From Astropecten irregularis (lineage: Eukaryota > Echinodermata > Asteroidea > Paxillosida > Astropectinidae): a stretch of DNA of 64,000 bases. Within the stretch, counting starts at the first letter, position 1. The number at the start of each line of letters is the position of its first letter. Under the pieces are notes generated by a model. That model was given only the letters and a program-made list of their open reading frames with translations. It searched no databases and was not told where the DNA came from. The DNA is taken from positions 5,580,001-5,644,000 of the forward strand of contig OZ020263.1 in the NCBI GenBank assembly GCA_963971285.1, read 5' to 3'. Positions 34,104-44,032 of this stretch are shown one piece after another. The translations under genes and the position numbers were made by a program.

Positions 34104-35026
34104 ATTCAGAAACTCTACGCCTCCTGGAGGCGTCCATGGCCAGCGGCACTTGGGAGACATACGGGAGGGGTGCCGAACACTTCAACCAATTCCGTCTCGA
34201 AACCAAACTCCCCCCAATGTGGCCTACACCCAGTAGCCACATCGCGGCATTTATCGCACATCTCTCCCTGGAAGGGTTAGCCCCCTCTACTATAGGTACG
34301 TACTTAGCAGCAGTCGCTTACATTCACAAAATCAATGACTGGCCCGACCCCACCAATTCGTTTCTGATAAAGAAAATCAGGGAGGGCTGCCGTAGACAGG
34401 GCCCGCGTATAGACTCTAGGCGTCCAATTACCAAAGATTTACTCTTGCAAATGTGCCGCACTTTACCAGCAATCACATCATCAGACCTTGAGACCGGTCT
34501 GTTTCATGCAGCATTTACCTTAGCATCCTCTGGGGGTCTGCGAGTGGGGGAATTTACTGCAGCTCGTAAGCTGGGCGACCACTCCAAAATTTTGAACACT
34601 GGTGATATCTGGTTCGAGGGTCCGGGCGCGTCCTCGTTGGTCGTTAGGGTCAGGTTTTCCAAAACTGATCAACGCGGTAATTCCACTGAATTGCGACTCA
34701 GTCGCGAACCTCTCTCAGAGATTTGCCCTGTAAGTGGAGTTTCCAACTATCTACGGCTTCGGCCGCCCCTATTGGGTCCCCTGTTAATTCATATTGACGG
34801 ATCCCCCCTCACGACTTACCAGTTCCGCCATATGTTAACCAAGTCCCTGGAGGCGATGGGGTTACCATCCGGGGACTTCAATACCCATAGCTTCCGCATT
34901 GGGGCAGCTACATCTGCTGCCCTTAAAGGCACACCCCTGTCCCAGATCCAGTCCCTTGGGCGTTGGAAATCACTGGCAGAGAATAGGTACATCCGCCCAG
35001 ATAGAATCCTTACTGCCACTCAGTAG
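34091..35026 (+). CDS. Ngaro tyrosine recombinase (fossil element part)
   Basis: 311 residues. An N-terminal SAM-like core-binding half (ASGTWETYGRGAEHFNQF, then PSTIGTYLAAVAYIHK) leads to the catalytic half. Catalytic residues are in place: Arg151 in SSGGLRVGEF, His266 and Arg269 in NTHSFRIGAAT, Trp292 in GRWKS, and nucleophile Tyr300 in NRYIR. The enzyme is thought to insert a circular DNA copy by strand exchange. Confidence 0.88.
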   Translation: MEALNSETLRLLEASMASGTWETYGRGAEHFNQFRLETKLPPMWPTPSSHIAAFIAHLSLEGLAPSTIGTYLAAVAYIHKINDWPDPTNSFLIKKIREGCRRQGPRIDSRRPITKDLLLQMCRTLPAITSSDLETGLFHAAFTLASSGGLRVGEFTAARKLGDHSKILNTGDIWFEGPGASSLVVRVRFSKTDQRGNSTELRLSREPLSEICPVSGVSNYLRLRPPLLGPLLIHIDGSPLTTYQFRHMLTKSLEAMGLPSGDFNTHSFRIGAATSAALKGTPLSQIQSLGRWKSLAENRYIRPDRILTATQ

Positions 35027-35083
35027 GCTCTCACCTTTGACCCCCCCCCCCCCTTCCATACATGTTCCCTCTCTCCCTGCTCT

Positions 35084-35698
35084 TTGTGCTTTTTCACAGG
35101 TACACGCCGCATATGGGCTGTGGGGGACAGTATTGTCTACCGAGCGGCAGCTCACATGCCTCAACAATCATTGCCTGGGACTCTGACCTGGCTGGGTGTC
35201 CGGGGAGCCAAGATCAACTCGTTGGTGCCCGCTGTCCGCACAGAATTGCGCCGGTCACCGGTTCCTGACACGATTATTATTCACCTGGGCACGAATGATT
35301 TGTTCTCGACTCCTATGAAAGAAATCCGCCAAAGGTTGGATGAGGGCCTCAGGGACTTGCGGCGCTTACTCCCATACACCACTATCATTTGGTCAGATAT
35401 CCTCCTGCGCCTCTTTTATTATGGTGAGGAGCGTCCAGGAGTTGGAGAGAGAAACATCAATGCTCTCAACAAGTATGCACATCGTGTGTGCAAACACTTG
35501 GGTAATGCACATGCTATTGTCCATTCGGACAATATCAACCCTGGCCAACACAGCACATACTGGCGGGACGGTCTGCATCTGTCTCTCTCGGGCAACACAC
35601 TCTTCTGCCACAACTTGTCAAGCGCCATTGCCAGTTTTGGGCAAAACCCTGAGGCCCTCCTCTATCACACGGATACTCAACCATTAAGTTTAAATTGA
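35084..35698 (+). CDS. Ngaro SGNH/GDSL-type hydrolase ORF (fossil element part)
   Basis: 204 residues. All SGNH blocks are visible: Ser16 in WAVGDSIVYR (block I), Gly in WLGVRGAKI (block II), Asn71 in IIIHLGTNDLF (block III), and Asp162/His165 in YWRDGLHLSLSG (block V). SGNH enzymes cleave esters, and some Ngaro elements are known to carry one, but its substrate and role in the element are unknown. The frame starts 57 bases after the recombinase stop, in the same frame. How it is expressed is not visible. Confidence 0.82.
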   Translation: MCFFTGTRRIWAVGDSIVYRAAAHMPQQSLPGTLTWLGVRGAKINSLVPAVRTELRRSPVPDTIIIHLGTNDLFSTPMKEIRQRLDEGLRDLRRLLPYTTIIWSDILLRLFYYGEERPGVGERNINALNKYAHRVCKHLGNAHAIVHSDNINPGQHSTYWRDGLHLSLSGNTLFCHNLSSAIASFGQNPEALLYHTDTQPLSLN

Positions 35699-35772
35699 CT
35701 AATCATACTCACAAAGGGAAGAAAAAAGAAGGGGGGGGGGTTGGTGCAAGTTACTTATGTCGTAACTTGTTT

Positions 35773-36368
35773 GGCAAAAATGGGTTTCGTTTTTCTTCCC
35801 AAACATCAAGTCGGGGTGATTTTCTTCACCGGTGTTCTCCCGGTGTCTGCAAAAAAGGTTTTTTTTGTTGCATCAGAGGGCTTTGACCCAAATTCAAGGG
35901 GGGTATCACATTCTGGTTTAATAACCAAAATAATGCATTATTTCTCCATTATTTTATTCAACGTTAATTCACCAAATGATTATACATGTAATTAATGATT
36001 ACAACTGCTGATTCCAGTATTTGTGCTAAAATCTCGCACTGGCAATTTTTAAGACAGTTAATGGTTGTTTATTGACATAATTATATATGCTTTGTTTGGC
36101 GTCCCTTGCCCGTGAACCACGCTCCGGCGCTCTCTGCCCGTGAAGCGCATATCCCTTTAAGATATGCTATTATGGCTTTATACACATACACTTCTATTAT
36201 TACTGGAAGGACTTGTAACTTGTTTAAACTTGTTTAAACTTCATATGCAATGTATACAGTTACAATGTTTACTGATTTGAGATTGCTAGTTATTAAACGC
36301 TCGGCGAGGCTAGGTCGAAGCATATCCAGAGAATTGTGTCGGTGTCCTCTCAACCTCTCTAGGGCCAA
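35773..36368 (+). repeat. Ngaro split repeat B1
   Basis: 596 bp beginning GGCAAAAATGGGTTTCG and ending TCTCTAGGGCCAA. It recurs as B2 at 37189-37784 with no difference seen. It contains CTTGCCCGTGA and CTGCCCGTGA words like those in the 36.9-37.1 kb block. Confidence 0.85.
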
Positions 36369-36585
36369 TACGGGTTCCCGGTGCTTGTCTCCGGGCCAAC
36401 CCCCCTTTGGCCCAGGGGGTTGTGAGCGGCTGTTACACTAACCCGAAGCTATTTAACCTGCGCTGTGAGTGGCCCGATGGCTGTGCGCAGTGCCTTCAAC
36501 AGCCAATCAAAGGCTCCAGTACATCTAGCTGTTAGATTTTACGCGCGCTCTCTCCCTCTTCGCCTTTCCTCGCCGAACTGAAAAA
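36367..36585 (+). repeat. Ngaro split repeat A2
   Basis: 219 bp identical by eye to A1, joined directly to the end of B1. Confidence 0.85.
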
Positions 36586-37188
36586 CCCACCCACCCTCCA
36601 CTGTAAAGTGGCCTTCGGGGTTTCTGGTCAAACCAGTTATCCTCCTTTTGTATTTAAGCTGTTGTCTTGGTTACCGTATTTACCTGGCTTATCTGGCCCG
36701 TAGATGTGAGTCGTTGAACGGTGTAACTTGCCCATCGTCCACATGATTGTGTCCAACCAGGCTGAACTTGTCTTGGTTACTGTATTTACCTGGCTTATCT
36801 GGCCCGTAGATGTGAGTCGTTGAACGGTGTAACTTGCCCATCGTCCACATGTGTCAATGTGACAATGCTTGGCGTTCCTTGCCCGTTTTGCATCGGTTAA
36901 CTTGTTTTGTGCTTGGCATGTCTTGCCCGTTAAGTTAACGAGAATCGGCATGTCTTGCCTGTTGGAATACAAGTCAGGGCAAAGAGTTCCTTGGCGTTTC
37001 TTGCCCGTTTTTTGCCAGAGTTGACTTGTTCATTATGTTATCGCCAATTGGCGTTTCTTGCCCGTGAGTTTGTGGCATGAACGTTTCTTGTTTATGCTCG
37101 ATGTAACCTGCATGGGAAGAAGGCCTATCCTTATATACATTAGGCTCAGCTGTGCCATATGGCAAAGGCCTCTATATATCAGGGGTCA
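36586..37188 (+). repeat. Tandem-repeat block between A2 and B2
   Basis: An 82-bp unit beginning GTCTTGGTTACCGTATTTAC occurs at 36664-36745 and 36770-36851. After it the word GGCRTKTCTTGCCCGTT recurs about five times (36869-37065). No coding frame. Confidence 0.75.
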
Positions 37189-37784
37189 GGCAAAAATGGG
37201 TTTCGTTTTTCTTCCCAAACATCAAGTCGGGGTGATTTTCTTCACCGGTGTTCTCCCGGTGTCTGCAAAAAAGGTTTTTTTTGTTGCATCAGAGGGCTTT
37301 GACCCAAATTCAAGGGGGGTATCACATTCTGGTTTAATAACCAAAATAATGCATTATTTCTCCATTATTTTATTCAACGTTAATTCACCAAATGATTATA
37401 CATGTAATTAATGATTACAACTGCTGATTCCAGTATTTGTGCTAAAATCTCGCACTGGCAATTTTTAAGACAGTTAATGGTTGTTTATTGACATAATTAT
37501 ATATGCTTTGTTTGGCGTCCCTTGCCCGTGAACCACGCTCCGGCGCTCTCTGCCCGTGAAGCGCATATCCCTTTAAGATATGCTATTATGGCTTTATACA
37601 CATACACTTCTATTATTACTGGAAGGACTTGTAACTTGTTTAAACTTGTTTAAACTTCATATGCAATGTATACAGTTACAATGTTTACTGATTTGAGATT
37701 GCTAGTTATTAAACGCTCGGCGAGGCTAGGTCGAAGCATATCCAGAGAATTGTGTCGGTGTCCTCTCAACCTCTCTAGGGCCAA
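37189..37784 (+). repeat. Ngaro split repeat B2 (right end of element)
   Basis: Copy of B1. The host flank resumes at CAACCTGTTTCGTG. Confidence 0.85.
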
Positions 37785-38204
37785 CAACCTGTTTCGTGAT
37801 CACAGATGTTTCATATTATCGATATTAAAGTTAAGTTGTAGGTCATCACAAAGGTGCACCAATCAAAATCCTTCATTTTTCATGACGACACGCTTTATTC
37901 ACTCGCACTTTCTTAAAGTGGGGACTAGGGAAACGTGGTAAGAGAATTCGAAGCTCCTTCAAAACATTACATAGGTTAAAAAAGTGCTGTATTCTGCTGA
38001 CTGAAATGATCTGAAAACACATATGAATTCGGAAAGAAATTATTGTTATTTAAGGAAAAATTGGTATACATAAAGGAATTTGAGGTTTACTTATTTAAGG
38101 ATTTGTTTTAAGAAAAATCCGATTATTGATGTCAAACTTGAGAAGATTCCTGCGTGAACTCGCTCAATAAAAACAGATAACAGAGGGTTTTTCGCTGAAC
38201 TGCA
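37785..38204. other. Intergenic, right flank of the Ngaro element
   Basis: AT-rich, no gene recognised. Confidence 0.4.
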
Positions 38205-38497
38205 CGGGTTTGTTAAAACGTTCCATGCCAAGCCATGAAGCAAACAAAGTAACATACACTTGCTGTAATTAAATTCATTCCCCAACGTGACTTGGAAAAA
38301 CAACCACCTTATTATTCGATTAGCTGCACTGTGAAATCATTGCAATGTGCTATTTTTTCCTCTGTGCTCATTCATGATTTTATCTTATGAACGATGTCAA
38401 ACAACATAATTTCACGCAGTCAGCTTTGTATAAATTACAGCGGAACATTAAGCACTGCGCCATATTCTTTTCTACTTGTAGACACTCTAATGTAACG

Positions 38498-39473
38498 ATG
38501 TTGGGAAACAAAGTAAGTGATCATCCTCTATAAACCTCTAAATACTGAGATTTTTTTTATCAGATTTTGTTTATTCTTTTTTTTTTTTAACAATTGAAGG
38601 ATCTAGATTAATTGCTTGAGCTATTTGGAGCATTGAGCTCAAGAGCGTTGTGCAAACTGACTAATAAGTGTCGCAGTGGTACTTTAGAGCATAGGCCTAC
38701 TGTAGGTAGGAGTAAGGGTTAAATTATCCGATTTATGAATTGATTTCAAGCAAATTGGTTTGTTCAATTAGGATTATTTCTACCAACAAATAGTTTCTCG
38801 CTTGCAATATGCATTATGCATTGTCCATCGGGCGTCGTGAAGTGACATTCAACATGGAGCTAGGAAGAGACTTCCTAGCTCCATGCATTCAATGTTAAAC
38901 ATTTGAAATCGATATCAGGATTTCGTATCTTACACTCTGCCTAATAATATTAAATTATACCAGTTGATCAACCGTGCTCCTGAATATTCCCTGAATGCCA
39001 ATAAATTTAGCTGATTGGGACCATGGGAATGTCTCCCAATGTACCATATTGGTTGAAACATTAGTATAATTATTATCTTAGCATTAACTTTATAACCAGC
39101 AAGCTTTCACACAAAAATAACGTGGTCTTTAATGATTATTTATTTTGCAATTTTGCAATGATACCGTTTGGCCAATGGACCAATTTACGATGATTTCTCC
39201 ATAGTATTAAAAAATCACAAACCTCTTTTAATTGCATTTGTATCAAGCATTTTATTCCCGTGTTTGGAATACGCTTTTGGCAGGGACACTCAAGGAAAGA
39301 TGGCGGCTATGGATGGGTTATCACAGCGATACGTTTCTTTATCGGTGTGATTGAACTTGGTACTTTCAAAAGCTTCGGCGTGTTCATCTTGCCCATTCGC
39401 GAATCGCTCGACTGCTCCGTTACAGCGCTGGGAACTACAATGGCGGCATCACACGCCATAGTCTACTTCCTGG
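38498..39473 (+). pseudogene. Partial SLC16/MCT-like copy: exons 1-2 only
   Basis: Exon 1 (38498-38512, MLGNK, AAA|GTAAGT) and exon 2 (39284-39473, GHSRKDGGYGWVITA...HAIVYFL, TGG|GTAAGTA) keep the same lengths and phases as the full gene at 23438. Exon 2 is almost identical in protein. No match to exons 3 or 4 was found downstream to the window end, and only scrambled pieces of exon 5 occur near 60.7 kb. It is either a truncated pseudogene or the 5' part of a gene whose other exons lie beyond later insertions. The first is more likely. Confidence 0.65.
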
Positions 39474-39753
39474 GTAAGTATAGAACGTCTACGGTTTTTG
39501 GGGTTATTTTATCCATTTTGTTCATTTACACAGTTACAAATAAGTCTACGTGTATTCAACTTGTGAATAGTGACTGTCTACAGAGTCTGTGTACACTTAA
39601 CTCTGGTTAAAGGTTTACTGCATCAAATTTTGGAAAAGGATGAAAGTGCTTTAAAATGATTGTTTGATGCATAATACATGACTATATAAATTGAGATTTT
39701 TTATGCAAGTGCTTAGTTTTGACCTAAAGTTAAATAATATGTACATGCGCCGA

Positions 39754-39771
39754 CCCCCCCCCCCCCCCCAA
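39754..39771. repeat. Poly-C run
   Basis: About 17 C in a row, flanked by CGA and AAGAAAAATCC. Confidence 0.7.
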
Positions 39772-40120
39772 GAAAAATCCCCCTCGGAACCGATCCACGA
39801 GACAATGCGTGTGACGTCACCTACAAAACAATTATAGCTTGCACCACATACAGTATATCTCATTCTGGTTCGGGCACATTGTTTTGCTGTTCGATTTGAG
39901 CGTGGCGTTCTTTGGAAACATGAAAGGATTCATGCCCGCTGGTCATATCTGGTAGCAACAACCAAAATTCACCACTGTTGGAACGTGCACAAAATCACTT
40001 CTAACTAGACATCTATGGCTGTTGCAAACAGCACATAGGGCTTTTCCGCCGATAATAAATTAAATTACAAATATAAACTGTTATACAAAGAAAGGGATCC
40101 CTTAATGGACAATTGAAAAA

Positions 40121-40510
40121 AGAATCATGATCCTAGATCTTACCACTTTGGAATGAGGAGCTACTTCCTGTTTAACCGGAAGTAGAGGTCACAGAGGTCA
40201 AGCATTGTGTCTCAAAGAAAGATCTTGCCTAACATTCACTTTTGGTGAAAGAATAATGATCCTAGCTCTTACCACTTTTAAATGAGAAGCTACTTCCTGT
40301 TTGACCGGAAGTATAGGTCACAGAGGTCAAGCAATATAACACAAATGAAAGACCTTGCCTAACATTGAACTTTGGTAAAAGAATAATGATTAAAGCTCTA
40401 ACCAATTTTAAATGAGGAGCTACTTCCTGTTGGACCGGAAGCAGAGGTCACAGAGGTCAAGCAGAGTGTCACAAAGAAAGACCCTGCCTAACAATCACTT
40501 TTGGTGAAAG
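40121..40510. repeat. Three tandem ~129-bp units with paired ETS words and a DR3 motif
   Basis: Units start near 40121, 40250 and 40380. Each has ACTTCCTGTT, 6-8 bp, then CCGGAAG (inverted ETS-like cores), followed by AGGTCACAGAGGTCA, a direct repeat of AGGTCA spaced by 3 (40186-40200, 40315-40329, 40445-40459). The motif is kept in all three while the rest of each unit has drifted. Confidence 0.75.
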
Positions 40511-42071
40511 AATGAACTTAATATCTCAAACCGTTGATTATTTGTTGATTTTTAAAGATTTTGATTATTAAATTCAAATCGCTGGTCACATGACACCTGA
40601 TGACGTTATGATGACGAAAAGGGATCTTGGACCAAGTTTGGTTAAAATCGGCAGTTTAAAAGTGCCCAAAGTGGGATCTAGAATTTTTGGCGACAAAAAG
40701 AAGAGCAAGAAAAAACAAAAAACAAAATCAAAGGCTTTTTCGCGCAAGCGATAATGATCCAAATTAACCAGGCGGCGGACGTTCGTGTTTTAATAATTGC
40801 TTGTTGCAACGTGAAGGTTGAAGTATTATTCGCTAATGATGGTTTATTGCGTTTTGAGCGTGCAGTGAGGAACCACTTCTTATGAACCATAATAACACGC
40901 AGTTTCACAACACGCCGTCGGCTGTCAATCATCATTTACATGTTGATAATAAGAAACGCCAGTATTCTCGGTACAAAACAAGCATCACTGGACATTTGAA
41001 CCGGTCTAGTATGAGGGTTGGGTAATAAGTGTGTGGCAGAAGTTATGAATACACATAACTCGGCCGACCAGTTGCACAGGTCAAAGCAAAGTGTGTCAAA
41101 ACTATGGTAACTTCTTATGGAAATTATATATACTTCTCCCCTGTGAATTGGAATTAAACAGGATTGTATATATATCTTTCCGCATGACATTGGCAAATCA
41201 TCCTGAAATATTGATATCATTATTCGTGGTGAATCTGGTCTACTTATTTCAAACTATCCCCTTATCAAGTCATCTACTGAACATGAAACAAGCCGCCATA
41301 ATGCATTCTTGTGTCCCAGGATGTAGTATGTTCCATTCAGTTCGTACAATAAACACATTAATTTCCTTTCAGTTGGAGTTGTTTTATATCTACTCCTTCT
41401 GATTCTAATAATGATATATTCTTTATTTATGACGATGTTTAGATTGCCCCTTTGCTTCCCATAACGTTCCTTGATTCCAGCATGAGTAGGTTTACATCTT
41501 CAAACGACAAGTTTGGTAAGCGAGAGTGAGGGATCAGTGTATACCACAGCTACGTACAGTATGTACATTAAGATGGAGAGTTGATGTGATGTGGATCTCT
41601 TTGATGAAAGTGTATTAAACATGTACCATGTTTTGTGCATGTTTGTTGTATAAAAGTATAAAGGTAAACTTGCGCACATTGTGTACGTTCAATTAACCTA
41701 TTGCTTAATCACTTATATAGACGTTGTATCTGCTGAACAGAAGTTACCTTTGTCCTGTCAGTGACTGATCTGCCCAAATTATTTGGATTCATTGCGGTAC
41801 ATGGAGTGTAGAAAGGTTCAATCTTGAACGCTTAACAGGATAACCGATGTTACAATTTTAACAACTTCCAATATCTGAACTTTTCTGGTTGTCGACTTAT
41901 GTGAACGGTGCCTGTGACCTGTATGCATGAATAGAGTAATAGTAATTACTGTGATCTACCTTATTAGGTTGGCACAAACTACATGTAGTTCGAAGAAATA
42001 CTGACACCGCGAACACGTATTGCCACGTATTTCTTGCCATCAGCCAGTAAACAATATAACAACTCATTTTC
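40511..42071. other. Intergenic, no gene recognised
   Basis: Frames of 85-103 codons near 40678-41402 lack motifs, splice context or a family likeness. A TACATGTACA-rich trace occurs, as elsewhere. Confidence 0.4.
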
Positions 42072-42445
42072 TAGTCATCAAATAACCACAAGGGAAACTG
42101 ACTGAATTTAAAGTCATTGAAAAGTGAACAAAGAAAAATTGACTGGACCGGGATTCGAACCGGCGACCTCCTGAATACCGTACAGGCGCTCTACCAACTG
42201 AGCTATCCAGCCCTACGTTGGTGTTGACCCCAATAGTCAATCAATTATCTTTGTTCGTTTGGCAGTCAGAAGCCATGAAACCACGCACACATCGCCATAA
42301 TCCAAGGATCATTTCACCGATTCGCGCAGCAATGCTGCAACCTGGGAACGGTACATGGGGATCACTCAAAGAGGATAACCACAATGGAAACTGACTGAAT
42401 TTAAAGTCATTGAAAAGTGAACAAAGAAAAATTGACTGGAGCGGT
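42072..42445 (-). repeat. tRNA-core repeat, one full unit plus start of the next
   Basis: Unit order on the plus strand: tail (ACCACAAGGGAAACTGACTG), reversed tRNA core (42141-42213), body (GCCATGAAACCACGCACACA). At 42377 a second tail starts in the same direction, so the units are direct tandem repeats of about 305-330 bp. Confidence 0.75.
42141..42213 (-). tRNA. tRNA-like core of the repeat
   Basis: 73 nt with a full cloverleaf layout, A box TAGCTCAGTTGG and B box GGTTCGAATCC on the minus strand. The formal anticodon GGT has C33. As with the copy at 1641, it is probably a repeat core and not a working tRNA. Confidence 0.35.
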
Positions 42446-42542
42446 GTAGCTATCTACAGTTCCCTGTAATGCATAATATTCTGCCTTCCAGTGAGCCCGT
42501 ACTATCATAACTATCCCGTGAAATAAATGGCAAAATGGACAA

Positions 42543-42910
42543 TTAAAGGTAATATCATATTTTTGTTTTTGTCAAAGAAATACAGATTCATGGGGAAAAA
42601 ATCAAGGAAGATACAGTAACGGTCATCTGTGAAAATTGCAGTTCCATACGGTGCCCACTTTTTGAGAAAACTGAACAACGGCCACAGTCTTTCTTAAGTC
42701 TTTTCTCTTTTATTTTTGATCTTTAAAAAATCAAAATTTATTTTGGTCACTGGTTTTTACTCTTTTCTGGATAAATACAGAATTTCAGGCCGAACAATTT
42801 TGACGGTATGTTTCTACCATCAACATCTTTATACCCTGTATAGGTAAATCATTCTGTGAAGATGTCTGTTTCGGTACGCTACAAGAGTATGATACATGTA
42901 TAACCTTTAA
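42543..42910 (+). mobile_element. TTAA MITE, family 1 (copy i)
   Basis: Left tip TTAAAGGTAATATCATA, right tip GTATGATACATGTATAACCTTTAA. The inner block order is as in the other copies. Confidence 0.7.
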
Positions 42911-44028
42911 CGTCAGCATACCCGCTGGAAACCTTTTTTTATTAGGAGCCTTCTGGTCCGTAGTTTCGCATACGATACTTTGGCACACGGTATATTCATC
43001 ATGTTTGTTCGTCTGTTCATGAATGGATTGAAAGTTGAAGAAATTAGCTGTGTCATATTTGGCAAATTACTGCTGTAAAATTGGCATTGGGGCTTTGCGT
43101 ATTTCACTCAACATACGCGTTTGTATTCCCTCATATAATGATCTGTATCATTTCTATTCTATTTGTCTGAACAATAATATCAAGGCCCTCCCAACTTTAA
43201 GAGTTTGCATCTAAGAGTTTGCGGTTGTCAGGTTAGATGGTATAGATACTGTTGTCATAGTGACCAGCTTTGAGGAGTATCTAGCAACATTTGTACTTTT
43301 CAGGGCAGGTTTCAACGGAATCATTCATTTTGACGTCATCGTCACCAAAGCGGGTACTTCCTTCTTGTTTGGCAAAATTTAAAGGTCGGCAAATTAGCTT
43401 TTGAGACTTTTCTTCATTCATATAAATGACATATCATGAAAGTTGAATGATGTACATTGTGAATCCATGGCATCGAGTCTGAAATTGAGCTTCTACCTGA
43501 GCAAACCATAGGCCTATAGACCTAGTCGGATCGTTACGCTTAGCTCACAGCGGCGGTTGCCTCTGACTTAACCGAAGCAGCATTAATGATTAATACATTT
43601 CCAGGAAGAGAATTTGAACAAAATTGTGCCCTCTAGAATCAGCAACAAACAGAAATCTAATCATAGTACTGTTGTTCAGCGTCAGGGTCACTAGTTTTAG
43701 TGATTTGGTAGAGGAAAATAAAATGAGATCACTAACTTTGATTCTATAGATAAATACAAAATATAAATGCTCGCGTCTGCCGAGATCAAGGCGAAAAACC
43801 TAAAGAATTGTATCACTTTTAATTACTTACTCTCCCAACCAATGGAGCAGATTCTTCAGCTGTCAGGGGAAAACACCACCGATTCAGTTTCCAAACCTGC
43901 CACATTGGTTGAGGAAAGATGCTTGAAAAGATGCCTTCGCGGTACAGATATTCCAAAAAGGTCGACTTCGCTAGTCGAGAGACGAGCGTACAGTGGGGCG
44001 AGATCAGGCTGGTCTATGCACTCAACGT
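42911..44028. other. Intergenic, no gene recognised
   Basis: No repeats matched and no supported gene. Confidence 0.4.
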
Positions 44029-44032
44029 AAAC

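Larger units (their letters stand above)
30733..37784 (+). mobile_element. Ngaro-type tyrosine-recombinase retrotransposon, whole-looking
   Basis: The order is A1 (30733-30951), gag-like ORF, RT/RNase H, tyrosine recombinase, SGNH hydrolase, B1 (35773-36368), A2 (36367-36585), a 600-bp tandem-repeat block, B2 (37189-37784). The split direct repeats A1...B1-A2...B2 and the extra hydrolase ORF are hallmarks of the Ngaro group of DIRS-like elements. These integrate with a tyrosine recombinase rather than a DDE integrase and leave no target duplication; none is seen here. A1/A2 and B1/B2 look identical by eye, so the insertion is young. All four reading frames look open. Confidence 0.88.
38205..39985 (+). 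repeat. Segmental duplication of the transporter 5' half
   Basis: It matches 22990-25440 in order (5' flank, exon 1, intron, exon 2). A further match is at 39915-39960 to 25634-25680 (GGATTCATGCCCGCTGG). It is shorter because intron 1 lacks the SINE and tRNA-core insertions. Confidence 0.8.

Noticed and set aside
36586-37188. CRISPR-like array
   Set aside because: Repeats are few, uneven in spacing and lie inside a retrotransposon terminus of an animal genome.
42141-42213. Functional tRNA-Thr (GGT anticodon)
   Set aside because: C at position 33, mismatches in two stems and repeat-embedded copies at many loci make a tRNA-derived repeat more likely. Kept only as a tRNA-like core.
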